Under the pieces are notes generated by a model, which worked only from the letters and a program-made list of their open reading frames with translations, did not search any database and was not told where the DNA came from. 64,000 nt of DNA from the NCBI GenBank assembly GCA_019059635.1, contig JAGVRJ010000010.1:188501-252500 (forward strand), written 5' to 3'. The stretch is from Proales similis (Eukaryota > Rotifera > Eurotatoria > Ploima > Proalidae). Position numbers and translations under genes: made by a program. This document shows positions 11,675 through 22,794 of this stretch, in pieces. The first letter of the stretch is position 1. Each line of letters opens with the position of its first letter.

Positions 11675-13123
11675 GTTCGGTCGGTTCTAAAACAAAGACA
11701 GCGATCTAGTGAGTGGCCCGAAATTTCACAGGAAAAGAACAATTGCCGAATGCTGGCAAACGAGCAAACAGAAAAGAGAAGGCAATCATTCAGGTCGGTC
11801 GGAATATCCTGCCGATGACGCTCGAATGTTCTGTGTTTAATCAGTGGCAGTGCGCAGGGATGTGATCGAAAATCAATAAAGAGCAGAATAGCGTTTCATA
11901 ATGCAACAGCAGTAAAATAGAAACTGAGAAGAGAAAGAGAGAGAGAGAGGAAAGGGGGTGAAGAAGCGTTTCATTTAATAAATTGCAACAGATAAGCAGC
12001 CCGTGGTGAGATAGATGCGACTGGCACTAATAGGTCCGTGTCGATAATTCTCGTCATTCAGGCGAAGAAGAATGCCGCTCTCGGCCTGTTCCTCTGTGTA
12101 TGTGTGTGCGCATTTGCTTTATGTAAGCGGTGTGGCGTAATTAAAATCCTTCAATCAGGCTAATATCCAGAGACCTAACGATCGATCTGTTCCAGGTTCG
12201 ACCCTTTTCCTTTCCTGTTGGTTTCTGGGTGTGCGCCAGTGAGCGAACAGCTTGTGTGCGAACGACATTTCTCTGACATCCGCATGTGGCCGAGAGGCGT
12301 AGAAGCCTTTTTGTTCTGAATTCTCAATTGAGCAATGTCTCCAAGCCGGCTACAGTGAGCCAGAAACGTAAATGAGCTATTTTTGAATATTATGAAGCAA
12401 AGCTTTCATAATTCAGAGGCGCTTGTTTAACAATAGAAACGAAAAAAATTATCAACTTTCATAAATTTCAAAGGCAAATCAACGAGCTTGAGAAGGGCAG
12501 GCAAGCGAACAAATAAACGCGATACACACACAAACGAGCAAAGGCGTCGAGCAAAGAGCAGAGACGAAGCAGAGCAGAGAATTGGAGTGAAAAAAAATAT
12601 TGAATAAATTAGAATGAGAAAATTTGAGAAAAGCCGCCTCGTTGTCACATTTCGATGCTTATGCAACAGCGGCACCAGCGGCACCAGCGGCAGCCAAGAA
12701 TGAGTGAGAAAAAAAACAAGAACAAAAATAGGCCGAAATCGATTAAAGAGCTGAAAAAACAGTCGAGCACAAAAAAGGAGGAAAGAAACGGGAATCGCAT
12801 TTTTCGTCGCTTTGCGTGGCTCAAGTTGAAGCGAAAGTTGATCGAGCAAGAGACACGCGCTCTGATTCGCGAGCATAATTTGCATCATTCCATGGAATGA
12901 TGGGAGAAGGAGGGCGTGAGCTGATGAAGGAAAAAGAGAATTTGTTGCAAATCAAGTCACCGAATCGACGGGTGGGTCTAGAAGAGCAAAATGAGAGCGA
13001 GAGAGCAAGCAACGAGACTGAGAGAAAGACGAAGATTTCACAAATTCAAAAACAAATTATTCTCTAAAAACACAAGCATCAGATCGCACAGTTCGTCCTT
13101 GGCCAGCGCTCAAGCCGATGAGC

Positions 13124-13124
<1 letters not shown>

Positions 13125-13156
<32 letters not shown>
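13125..13156. repeat. (GT)n microsatellite
   Basis: About 16 uninterrupted GT units. Confidence 0.95.
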
Positions 13157-13159
<3 letters not shown>

Positions 13160-14232
13160 TTTTTCTCGTTGAACGTTGTTCAACAAAGAAAACAATCGCA
13201 CGTCCTTCGATTTGCTTGCATTGTGATATAATCAAGTTTAAACAAATTCAAACGCTACAATCGACATGTGGTTTGACGCCGAGGCTCAAAGAAATCTATT
13301 CCGGCTTACACTCGCTCTATTTCCACATCGGCGTTTTCCAATTGGTTGCACGCTAGACGCCAATGCGAAAGAGAGAGAGAGAGAAAAAGCGAATAACTGG
13401 AACGTTCGAGTTTCGTAATTCGTACATTCTGGGCCTGTTGAAAAGAGAGAGCATAAACGCGCGTGTGAACGCGAATTACAAGCGCGCGATCGATTTTCAC
13501 AGATGAGGATTCAGTTCCAATTAGATTCGGCAAAATTTCTTCTTTCATAAAAGACAATCCGGTTTCTGCCCTGCATGGATATATTCTGCCGTGCTATATA
13601 TACACATGGACGCGTTAGTGTTAGCAGTTATTTCTAATAACTGTAACTGACGACATAGAGGGGCCCCTTTTATTCTTTTATCACAGTGACATAATCTGCT
13701 TGTTAGAAGACATGATCGGCTTATCGTTCTAATTTTCGAAATTGTCAGGATCTTTGCTCGAGACCTATCGATCGGTGTAAGCGGTATTTAGTCAAATGAA
13801 AGATATTCAGCGTCTTTTCCTTCCAGGCCTGAACCTCAATTTGGTTCCCAATTCTCCTCCCCTCCCCTCCGCTTCTAATCCCGTTCCGTTTAGAGCGTGT
13901 CTCTGTGAAACCTCTTGCTGCGGGATGTCTTTGAAAATTTCTCGTTTCCGCCTCCTGCTCCCGTCCGACGAGGATTTCGATTCTCTCGTAAGCCTGTCCC
14001 GTCCGACACGCTCAAGGCGAGCTGAATGCGCAACCGCGACTCCTTTCTCTTTTCTGAACGTCGAGAGCAAACGTCAAACTACAAAACGTGAACTGAGCAA
14101 ATATGCGTCGCTGTTTGGCGGGCGCTCGCACACAAAGACCTTTAATTTGTTTGCTATGGGTTGACAAATCAATCCTAATGTCAACGTAAATGTCACATAA
14201 TCGGAAGCCGTCGGTTCAATGCGCATCCCACA

Positions 14233-14260
14233 GACGACGACGACGACGATGATGATGATG
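14233..14260. repeat. (GAC)n-(GAT)n trinucleotide repeat
   Basis: Compound trinucleotide run of GAC then GAT units in non-coding sequence. Confidence 0.85.
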
Positions 14261-14439
14261 AAGATGGTGATCACAATGACAGATGAAGCTGGCGACTTTG
14301 TTCCTCTCTACTCATAGAGACCGCCATGTCCCGCTTGTGTTCTTTGCGCTCCAATGACTCGATGTCGATCACATTCGAGCTGCTCTCGAGCCATAAAAAG
14401 GCAATCGCTGTCCGCGCCAAGTGAATTCATTAACTCCTG

Positions 14440-14460
14440 TGGTGGTGGTGGTGGTGGTGG
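14440..14460. repeat. (GGT)n trinucleotide repeat
   Basis: Seven GGT units in tandem, upstream of the Ly6 gene. Confidence 0.9.
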
Positions 14461-14878
14461 TCATTAAAAATTCAAGCTCACGCTTCGGGCCTCATTAATC
14501 GCATTTAGATTTTGCTCTCTCTTTGGCTCGGTCGCTCGCTCGTTCACTTGATCCCATCTCTGAATCGGCTTCTGCCGTTGCCTGTTGTTTAGCTGGGTCA
14601 GGCGGTGACTAGTCAAGCAAATATTTGCACGAGTTGCCTGGCCATTTCTAGCCCGCAGGAGTGCGAGCACTCGAAGCGTTAAAGAAAGCAACTTTCGCTT
14701 TTTTGTGCGCCTGCCTGGCTTTCTATTCTAATCCAGGCTGCCAAGCCCGGCTTCTTCTCATTTGTTTTTCTTTAGATCGCCTCTATTTGCCCACTGTTTG
14801 GGTCAAACTCTTCTTAAGAGTTTACACACACACACTCTCGACAAACTAATGTGCCTGCCTCTTCAATTTAGATATCCG

Positions 14879-15592
14879 ATGGCCATATTCCTCAAGCGAA
14901 CCGGACGATGGCTGTCATCAACAGCACGAGCCTTCTCGGCTCCCTTCCTCTTCTCTGCCTCTTTATCGTCGTCTTCTTTCACGCTTCTGGTCGTGAGCCT
15001 TCTATTGACCATCAGTGAGCTGGATTGTCGCGTGACTGGCACTCTACTCCGCCAGCAAGTTGTTTCCTACTTTCAGACGCCAAACGTCGTGTTGCTTCAA
15101 ACTCTGTTCAACGAGCCGCGCTTAACCTGCTTCACATGTCAACGCACGAGTTCAAATCAATTGTGCAACAGAAACGCAATTGACGAGCCTTGCGAATCGA
15201 CTAGAAACTTCGCTTGCCTCACTCGGCATCGATTCGAAGCGGAGAGTGGCCGCACCATATGGATTGAAAAGTCGTGCATTACCAACTGCTCATCGGCGAT
15301 GAACGGCTGCCGGACGGACACGATCATTGGTGACCAATATGGCGGGCGATCGACTCAAGTAAAAGTAAGTAGCGTTTGTAGAATGGATCAAATCTCATGC
15401 TCATCGAGCGCTTTGTAGACTTGTAGCTATTGCTGCAGCCGAAACTATTGCAACGTGAACTCGATCCGAAGCGAACTAGAGCTGGTCGATTTGGCCGAAA
15501 ACCGATTCCTTTCCAGTGGGAGTCAACGCTGCCACTCGAACCTAATCGTCCTTTTGCTCTCTGTCTCGCTCGTACCAATGCGCGTCTTTTAA
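14879..15592 (+). CDS. Ly6/uPAR-domain protein with GPI-anchor-like C-terminus
   Basis: Two exons (14879-15364, 15419-15592) give about 219 aa. After a hydrophobic N-terminal segment (SSSSFTLLVVSLLLTIS) comes a three-finger LU domain: CFTCQRTSSNQLC, then CESTRNFAC, CITNCSSAMNGC and, after the intron, CSYCCSRNYCN, which is the diagnostic C-terminal CC-x-x-x-x-CN. The protein ends with a short hydrophobic tail (SNLIVLLLSVSLVPMRVF) typical of GPI attachment. Such proteins sit on the outer cell surface and often modulate receptors, channels or adhesion; the specific role here is unknown. An acceptor (cttcaatttag) lies just before the chosen ATG, implying a 5' UTR intron. The N-terminus is uncertain: a second ATG at 14908 in another frame also encodes a signal-like stretch, and an optional 45-nt intron (15015-15059) would remove 15 residues. 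Confidence 0.75.
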
Positions 15593-15713
15593 CTCTCTTT
15601 CAACTTATTCTTGCCCGCTCATTCGCTGTGGCCGCTCATCCAATCCAGTGATCGTTTTCGAGTTCATTTTCATTTTGTTACATCACAGCTCCAGACCGTA
15701 TTCGCGTGCAATT

Positions 15714-15719
15714 AATAAA
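15714..15719 (+). terminator. polyadenylation signal of the Ly6 gene
   Basis: AATAAA about 120 nt downstream of the Ly6 stop codon. Confidence 0.55.
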
Positions 15720-15962
15720 GAGCATCGAACCACCAACACTCGAGTGTATTCTTCAGCTCCAACAAGCCGCTCTCTAAAATCCAATTCAATCGGCCGTACA
15801 CTTGTGTTGGGCAACATGAGCACCTATTGCCAACTCAAGTGGCCTTATCCCGAAGCGATCTTATCTCGCCCCTTTGCCGTTCGATATTAAATTCCTCTCC
15901 CGCTCTTGCATTGCCCTCACCATTGGCGTCTTGCTTTGTCAACAGCTCTTGTCTCTACAAAC

Positions 15963-17980
15963 ATGTGTTCGTCGCTTCTCTCTATTCTTGCCTTGATGTC
16001 GTTGATGGCCAGCTCTGTGAGCTTGCATCCCACTCGACCGCAGCAATCTGAGACGTAAGCCAACACTCGGCTCCTAAAGCTTCAGACTCTTAGTCTCCTT
16101 CTTGAACGCATTTAGAACAGCACAGCCTGTCCAATTGTATTGCTCGAGTCCTCATTCTGTCCGGCAGTTCAAGTCCTTATTGAAAGACCAAGTACGCCCG
16201 CAGTCGCCTTCTTTTTCCAATCTAACTAAAAGAGGCCTTTCGAAGCTGATCGAAGATACCGACTCTGATTTGGCCATTTTCGCTTATTTGACTCGGTCAC
16301 AAGAGCTCTTGGTGCGGAGGAGCATTGAATTTCAAAATTGCACCCTGCGCGAGCTGACCGCCCTTGCATCCAGGAGCAAGAGAGGCGTCGATTCATCATC
16401 GAACCTCTCTCGTTCTGACTCGTTCTTGAGGAAATATTTTCTCACCAGCGAGGTGAACAGCTCAATTGAGTGTACGCTCTCATTCTGAGTTGCTTTTCTA
16501 AAATCGATTTTGTGTGTAAAAGATTTACGATTGGCTGGAAAAATTGAGTCGAGAACACGCCGACTTGACTGAACTCATCGAAATAGGACGCACTCACGAA
16601 GATCGGCGACTGCTGGTGCTCAAAGTGAGCTTAAATTGTTTCGCTTTTTCATTTGACCTTGAGAAATGTGTTCATTCGAATAGCGTTTTAGATCGCCTCA
16701 TCGAACCAGACAAAGAAAGCAATCTGGCTCGACGCGGGCATTCATGCACGCGAGCGAGTCACGGTCAACACGATCGGCTTCCTGATCGAGAATGTGAGAA
16801 GAGCTCGAGGCGAATTTGTGCGCATGCGATTGAATTCGATTTTTTTGTTGTTTAGCTGCTGATTGATGCCAAATCAGAAGAGCAGCGATCGCTCGCTCGT
16901 GTCCTGTTGGACAATTTCGACTTTTATTTCATGGCCTTGGTCAACCCGGACGGGTACGAGCACACGTTCGGCGAGTCTCTGGTTGGTCGCCAAGAAACGA
17001 CGAGAAAACTTCCCACGAACACGAGTTAATTTCGATGCTTTAAGTACAATTCGCTGTGGAGGAAGAATCGAAGTCCGTCTAAAATTCAAGGTATTCACTG
17101 ATTGAACACGACCGAGCTCTTCAAGTCGTCTTCTCCTCGTTCCCAAAAGAACAAGTCTGTCACGGTGTGGATTTGAACAGAAATTTCGCCTATCACTGGA
17201 TGAGTATGTCCGCACTCGTCAGTTGAACGGCACGAGTAATTTTTCTTCTAAAGAAGTCGGATCGAGCGACAATCGATGCAGCGGAACATTTGCGGGCGAA
17301 TCGGCCGCCTCCGAGCCAGAGACAATCGCGCTGCAGGACTTTATAATGAGCAAACAAGGTCAATGGGTTTCGTTCATCACGCTTCACTCCTACGGCGCAA
17401 TGTGGCTTCATCACTGGGAAAAGAACCATCCGGCACTTGACCGGGCGACCTTCATTGAAATTGTAACTGCTCTACTCGCGCTCTCCTTCCCTCTCCACTG
17501 TTGCTTCATTCTCAGTCGTCTCACAGTGCTCGCGACCCATGCACGCAATAGGCCAAGTGAAGCGAACGTTCGACTATGACTACGCGTTCGGCGTGCCCTC
17601 CACGCTTTTGAATTGTGAGTAAAACCACGAAGCAAATATTGACCGAGCTGACGATCAAGAACACTCAAGACTCGGTGTCCGGCTCGTCCATGTCCTGGGC
17701 TCTCATGGTCGCCAATATAACCAACACATACGCGATCGAGCTCGGTCCCAGCTTTGAGCAGCTTCAAGCGGACGAGGCGATGAATTTCGGTTTCGACGTG
17801 GACCAAAGCCGAATTGAGTCGATAGTGAAGATCGGCGCCGCCAACGTCAACGAGTACTTGCGCACTTTTACGCCTCAGTTTCAGATTGATGGAAAGATAA
17901 CCGACCAGTGCTCGAGAGATTACGATCAGCTCGAGAACAATCTGAACGGCTATTGGAGTCTGCCCGATCGCTTTCGCTAG
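15963..17980 (+). CDS. M14 metallocarboxypeptidase, paralogue A (Met at S1' position)
   Basis: A zinc carboxypeptidase that removes C-terminal residues, predicted secreted as a zymogen. Ten exons fit by phase: 15963-16054, 16116-16452, 16523-16624, 16692-16793, 16856-16981, 17045-17090, 17150-17203, 17254-17462, 17527-17614, 17670-17980, giving about 488 aa. A signal peptide (MCSSLLSILALMSLMASS) precedes a propeptide. Zinc ligands are in DAGIHARER (His, Glu) and TLHSYGAMW (His); substrate-binding Asn-Arg in VDLNRNF; catalytic Glu in AIELG. The loop aligned with Tyr248-Ile255 of bovine CPA reads YSVSGSSMSW, placing Met at the specificity position and suggesting hydrophobic preference. It is the first of three M14 genes here. 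The exon 10 acceptor at 17669 was chosen because it alone restores frame into the conserved Tyr-x-x-Ser-Gly loop. Confidence 0.88.
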
Positions 17981-17988
17981 AGAAACAG

Positions 17989-18012
17989 CACGCTCTCTCT
18001 CTCTCTCTCTCT
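17989..18012. repeat. (CT)n tract in the 3' UTR of carboxypeptidase A
   Basis: About ten CT units just after the stop codon, before an AATAAA at 18028-18033. Confidence 0.8.
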
Positions 18013-18027
18013 TTACGCGTCGTTTAA

Positions 18028-18033
18028 AATAAA
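18028..18033 (+). terminator. polyadenylation signal of carboxypeptidase A
   Basis: AATAAA about 48 nt after the stop codon; the next gene's ATG follows 154 nt later. Confidence 0.65.
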
Positions 18034-18186
18034 CACTATCTTTGACCGGCCGACCCCTCTTTGTCATTCCGACTCCGCCATCTAGCCTTATCTTCAGGTT
18101 TTGACGGGACTCCACCCCGATAGGTGCCTTAAATAGGCATCTAGCAAGAGGCGATGCGCTCGCACAACCGAAAAGTTTCCGTAATC

Positions 18187-19968
18187 ATGAATTTCAGTTT
18201 TCTGTGTCTGGTCTTGGCCGCGTGCTGGCCTGCAACGTTCGGGTAGGCGTCGCGTTCGTTGTTCGCTCCTGTTCTGATTGTCAATTGTCGAAAAGTACTA
18301 ACGGGGCGAGCGAGAAGCTGGTACGAGCCAGAATGCCGACCACCAACGCTGTCTGGTTTCAAAAGTTCATTCAGACACGGCAAGACATTGACGTGTGGCT
18401 CTCGTTGCGAACAGTCAAGAATCAAAGCGAGCAATCAGTGTGCGAGTTTCGCGCCCTCAATTTTGACGCTCTGCTCGAAGAAAGCGAACGGCTCGAGTCG
18501 AAAGGAGTTCGCCTTCAAGTTCTTGTTCAAAACCTTCAAGCCAGCGGCAGAGCAAAGCGGAGCGTAGCCTCTTGGTCGCACATGTTCAATCACAAGCAAG
18601 TGATCGGCAAGTATGCGTCCCACAAGCAAGTAGATGCGCCTCTGCCGCCAAGCGGTCAACACAAACTCATTCACTTTGAGTAGATTGTCGATTGGATGAG
18701 ATCGATGGCGAGCTCGCAACCAGGCCTGGTCCAAGTGGTCACAATTGGACGCTCGTTCCAGAATCGGGAGATTCTCGCCATCAAGCTCACGTCGTCCGAG
18801 GAGAAGTCGGCTCCCAAAAAGCTTTTCATGTTCGAGGGCGGCATACACGCTCGTGAGTGGCTCTCGGTCGCGACCAATTTGGTTCTTATCGACCAGGTAA
18901 AGTCAGAACTGCGCCTCTGAGTGCGAACTGCGCCCCTGTAATCGATAATGCAACTCTCGTCTCAAGCTCGTCAAGAGATTTAACTTTGGCGATCCGATTG
19001 TGCGCCAACTGCTGCAAGAATTTGAGCTTCACTTCGTTCCCCTCCTCAACCCGGACGGCTATGAATTCAGCCGCTCGTTTAAGGTTCGAACATAGATCGC
19101 CTCTGGCAAGCAATTCACTTATTCAAGCGCGAAGGGCAACCGATACTGGCGCAAGAACATGAGAGTCGAAAAGAGCTCGAGCGGCTGCTTCGGAGTTGAT
19201 TTAAACAGAAACTTTGACTACCAGTGGATGGGTGAGTGAGAGACTTTTTGTTTAATTTTTTATTTTAAAGAGATTCTGTTTTAATTGCGATCGTCGCTGA
19301 ATGCCGACTGCAGTGAGCGGCTCAAGTGCCAATCCTTGCTCTGAGATCTACTCGGGCTCGTCGGGCTCTTCGGAGCCGGAGGTCAAGGCTCTGGTCGACT
19401 ACATCATGCGATACTTTGGTCGATGGCACAGCTACATCAGTCTGCATTCGTACGGCGCGATCTGGCTCGCTCCGTTCTCCTACTCGAAATATCGCATCCA
19501 AGAGAACTTTGTCGACACCGTAAGTCGAATCACTGCTCTATCTTGTTGGTTTTTACTCAACCTGACGTGGCGCTCTAGTGCGTCAAGGCAGTGACCGCGA
19601 TCAAAGAGATCGAAGAAAAGCACAACTTCACGTACAGATTCGGCAGCGCCTCGTTTCAGCTCTACGAGGCGAGCGGCTGTGGACAAGACTGGGCCAAAGC
19701 GATCGCACACATCAATCACACGTACGTGGTCGAACTCAGGCCCGACCAGTCGGATCCGAACGAGATCGGCTTCGAGTTTCCGCAGAGCAAAATAGAGGAG
19801 AGTGCGCTTCAAGTGCTGGACGGCTTCGTCGCTTTCATGCGCACCTTCCTGCCCGGCAGCCGAATTCGAGCGCAAGTGACGGCCGAATGCTCGTCGCTCT
19901 TAAACGAGATGCTGCTCTACCTGGAAGATCTTCAGAGCAAGCTCGACTACGACTATCGTCTGCTCTGA
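18187..19968 (+). CDS. M14 metallocarboxypeptidase, paralogue B (Gln at S1' position)
   Basis: Seven exons (18187-18242, 18296-18629, 18684-18896, 18967-19083, 19135-19231, 19314-19519, 19579-19968) give about 470 aa: a signal peptide (MNFSFLCLVLAACWPATF), a propeptide with DIDVWLSL as in other M14A zymogens, then the peptidase domain. Zinc ligands lie in EGGIHAREW and SLHSYGAIW; substrate-binding residues in VDLNRNF; catalytic Glu in VVELRPD. The specificity loop is YEASGCGQDW, so the residue aligned with CPA Ile255 is Gln, which is unusual and leaves side-chain preference hard to predict. Compared with paralogue A it has fewer introns (six against nine). A TAAATA-like element at 18131-18136 lies 50 nt before the ATG. 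The short distance to paralogue A and the shared architecture indicate tandem duplication. Confidence 0.88.
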
Positions 19969-20054
19969 ACTCTTCTGCCGCTGAACTCTTCTGCCGCTGA
20001 ACTTGGATTCGTGATTATTGAAACTTCATAAAATGAACTGCTTAAATTTGACCG

Positions 20055-20060
20055 TTTATT
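20055..20060 (-). terminator. polyadenylation signal of carboxypeptidase C
   Basis: AATAAA on the minus strand, about 55 nt beyond the stop of the minus-strand carboxypeptidase and about 90 nt from the end of paralogue B, so the two transcripts converge closely. Confidence 0.6.
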
Positions 20061-20115
20061 CCTTTCCTACTTAATTTACAAAAATTCAGGACAGACTGGA
20101 ACATGAACGAATGGA

Positions 20116-22103
20116 TTAAAGAGAGTTGAGGAATGCGATTATTCCCGCATAGGTCTCGGTGGCCACAGTCGGCATGCGGTCCTCAGGCAGAGTGAAACCG
20201 AACGAGTAGTCGGACGTGCCAGGGCATGGTCGAAGCTCGAGCACATACGAGTACTTGACGCCGGCCGAACCTTTGGTCCAGTCCTTGGCCGAGCCAGTGT
20301 TCACGTCTAATCAGGTGTCAGGTGAGCTCGTCATCATGAGTTGAACGCATTTTTTGCGCGACTTACACAACACTTCGGCCGATGTTCCCACGGTGAATTT
20401 GGCGCCACTGACAGCCTGCACAGCGTCGGCGCCAATTTTTCCCTTCTCCATCAGATCGGCGTAGTCGCTCGGTCGAGTGGCGGGCGAGTTGGAGTTGCCG
20501 TACGGAGTGAGCCTGTTTGGTGGCTCAAAGTTTAGCAAGCCGTCTGATTGTAGAAGATCACACGGCCTGGTTACCAGTAGCAGCCGTAGCTGTGGATGTT
20601 TAGATAAGCGTCCCATTCGCCGATTCGTTTGTTGATGGCGTTCTTGATCGCCTGGGTCTCGAGCTCGGAGCCGGCCGATGGTCCTTTGTTGAAAGATTAA
20701 CGAGATCCAGATTGCAATGCTTGGTCCCATTCATTGCCCTACCAGCGTAGAGGTCACTGCAAGGGTTGGTCGATGAACCGCCATTCTTGAACGAACTTGT
20801 TTAAAACGGAACCGAGCAGTCCATGATGTTTGCATCAATTACCAGCCACAAGTAGTCGAAATTTCGGTTGAGGTCTGTGCCCACGCAGCTCGAGCCCGAG
20901 TTGGGTTTTCTGTTCTTTCTCCATAGACGGTACTTGAATATTCGAGTTTAGCTTTCAAAAAAGCGAGAGAGAGAGAGAGCGGATTGTGCTCTTACGCTGG
21001 TGTGCGAGTACTCGTAGCCGTCAGGGTTGACCAACGGAAGAATGTGAATTTCGTATTTGTTGAGCAGATTGGTGATCACAGCATCGCCGCTTCGGTATTT
21101 GTCGATCAACTGTACGAACGCGTCATTTTAGACCAGATCAGAGCCAATTTGAGGCAAAGGGCACTCACAGTTTGGATGGTGTAGATGCAAGTGGAGGGCG
21201 AGACCCATTCTCTCTAAAAAATTATACAGAACAGTCATGGGACCCGAGTGATGAGCAACAAGTCGGCGACAGTGAATTACCGCGTGGATGCCGCAATCTG
21301 TTCAGACAATAAATGGATTAGGAGAGAAGCAGCAAACCGAGCGAGTCGAGTCGCTTACCGATCCAGACCGCTCGCTTGCTCTGGGCAGTTTTGAGCACAA
21401 GCACACGGAGAACGCGGTTCTCGTGAGTTCTGCCCGCGTCGTAGCTGCTGGCCAAGTCCTGGTTGGCAGTCACGGTGTCGTCGATAAAGCTGAGCATCTG
21501 AAAAACGAGCGAGTCAGTATTGCAGAGAGCCGTCGCCTGCTGTTGGACTCACCTCGTTGTATCGAGCGAACTTGAGCAAAATTCCGTTCGAGTTTTTGTT
21601 TTGTCTCATCGACTCTTTTTGCGCGTCGATTTTACTTTTTACGCGACAACTTATGGCCAAGTCAGAGAGGAGAGGCGAGTGGTGAGTACTTACTCTTGAA
21701 TGTTGGAGTCGATCACAGTAAAGATGATGGCGTTCTTGGCAAACACCGACTTGTACTTGTCGAGCGCATCGGGCGAGAGCAGGACATCAGCGTGCTTGCC
21801 TTTCACAGTGTCCCAGACGTCGAACTAGATTGGACGCAGAATGAGGCCAGCAATCGGCTATGCCAAGTGCCCAGGCGCTTACGTCAATGTTGGAATTCTC
21901 AAGGTCGTCGATGAGATCGAATCCCTGCTCTCGCAGAGGGAACAATCGAAGCAGTTTATAGCTTCAAATCGAACGTGTGAAATTAGAGCTCTTTAAACAG
22001 GACAGACTCGCTCTGCTCACCCTTTGTAAGAGAACTGCTCGGACGCGGCACACAGTGCGAGTGCGCCAACCAGACAAACGTAGAATACAAATTTTTGGCT
22101 CAT
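20116..22103 (-). CDS. M14 metallocarboxypeptidase, paralogue C (Lys at S1' position, predicted acidic preference)
   Basis: Thirteen exons on the minus strand: 22021-22103, 21883-21961, 21694-21824, 21553-21604, 21359-21497, 21281-21297, 21169-21213, 20996-21109, 20843-20932, 20743-20785, 20575-20683, 20367-20512, 20116-20306, giving about 412 aa. Signal peptide ([20 protein letters not shown]), propeptide, then the peptidase. The first zinc His is encoded in a 17-nt exon (DCGIHA) and its partner Glu starts the next exon (REW). The third ligand is in NIHSYGCYW; substrate-binding residues in TDLNRNF; catalytic Glu in VLELRP. The specificity loop [10 protein letters not shown] has Lys where CPA has Ile and CPB has Asp. 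In known enzymes a basic residue here (human CPO, some insect enzymes) goes with cleavage of C-terminal Glu/Asp, so acidic preference is inferred. A TATA box lies 63 nt upstream of the ATG. Confidence 0.88.
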
Positions 22104-22165
22104 TCTTAAGCTCTTGGCGGGGTTTTTAAAGAAGAAAAGACGCTCGTTTGTCGCTCTGTCGCTGT

Positions 22166-22173
22166 TATTTATA
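22166..22173 (-). promoter_or_regulatory. TATA box of carboxypeptidase C
   Basis: TATAAATA on the minus strand, 63 nt upstream of the start codon, which fits a short 5' UTR. Confidence 0.6.
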
Positions 22174-22794
22174 GCCGTTGTGTTATTGATACTTGGAGGA
22201 TTATCAAAGCAAAAGTAAAACAAAAAACTTTCTCTCACAATCTAATCGATCAGCGTCTAAATTTAGAATTTGCATCGTAATGGAGCAGTGAATTGCAGAT
22301 TCGATCGATAAATTATTTTTAGCTCAATTGGACAGGCAAGACGGCCCTATATTCGTCTCGTCTCCGCTTTGTTATCGCGTGTGAGAAAACAACTGTCAGT
22401 TGGTGTTCGCTCTCATTTCTCTCTCGCTCTTTTGAGTGCCTGCTTCAAAAAAATGTCAGACAATCGACCGACCGAAAGGCGCTTTTCGGTGAATTTATTT
22501 GAAAGCGACCACGAACGAGCAAAAGAGAGTATAAAGAGCAAAGTAGAAGAAGAATTAGAAGCCAGACGAGAAGGCTGCGCTTGGGCCGTGTGTGCTTGAC
22601 TTTACGGCTCGCTCGCTCAACTGGCTTCGTAGGCTGGCTGCCAGGCGATGGTGGTGGCTAATTGAACTTTATATTTAAGTTTGAATAAAATTATTCTTGT
22701 TGCAAAATTAGAAAAGAAAAGAGACAGAGAGAGAGAGAGGGAAAGAAAATAATTAGAAACAGAAGACATCCAAATGTATAATTTTGGCGGCTGC
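22174..22794. other. intergenic region with a candidate small ORF
   Basis: About 620 nt between carboxypeptidase C (5' end) and VPS4 (3' end), both minus-strand. It holds a possible plus-strand 48-codon gene (listed separately) and GA-rich sequence at 22719-22742. Confidence 0.4.
22453..22599 (+). CDS. candidate small ORF, 48 aa, charged helix
   Basis: An ATG-initiated frame of 48 codons plus stop. It begins MSDNRPTERRFSVNLF, runs through a charged region rich in Glu/Lys (ESIKSKVEEELEARREG) and ends GCAWAVCA. A plus-strand AATAAA at 22684-22689 sits 85 nt after the stop. No clear TATA box and no homologue that I recognise. It could be a chance frame; the polyadenylation signal and ordinary codon choice are the only support. 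Confidence 0.3.
   Translation: MSDNRPTERRFSVNLFESDHERAKESIKSKVEEELEARREGCAWAVCA

Larger units (their letters stand above)
11675..14878. other. non-coding region with microsatellites upstream of the nuclear receptor
   Basis: About 3.2 kb without a gene I can support. It should contain the nuclear receptor's 5' exon and promoter and the Ly6 gene's 5' UTR exon. It holds a (GT)n tract, GA-rich tracts, a (GAC)n/(GAT)n run at 14233-14260, a (GGT)n run at 14440-14460 and a TATATATA-like element at 13595-13602. A basic 81-codon frame at 12655-12900 has no splice or promoter support. Confidence 0.4.

Noticed and set aside
12190-12215. GGTTCGA motif resembling a tRNA T-loop
   Set aside because: Flanking bases do not form the T-stem and no D-arm or acceptor stem is present.
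12427-12888. 153-codon minus-strand hydrophobic frame
   Set aside because: Composition reflects A-rich plus-strand DNA; no membrane-protein pattern, splice sites or known family.
12655-12900. 81-codon basic plus-strand frame
   Set aside because: Lys-rich because of A-runs. It reads somewhat like protein but has no promoter, polyadenylation signal or recognisable domain.
13796-14164. 122-codon plus-strand frame
   Set aside because: Ser/Pro/Arg mix without domain or gene-like context, in a repeat-rich non-coding region.
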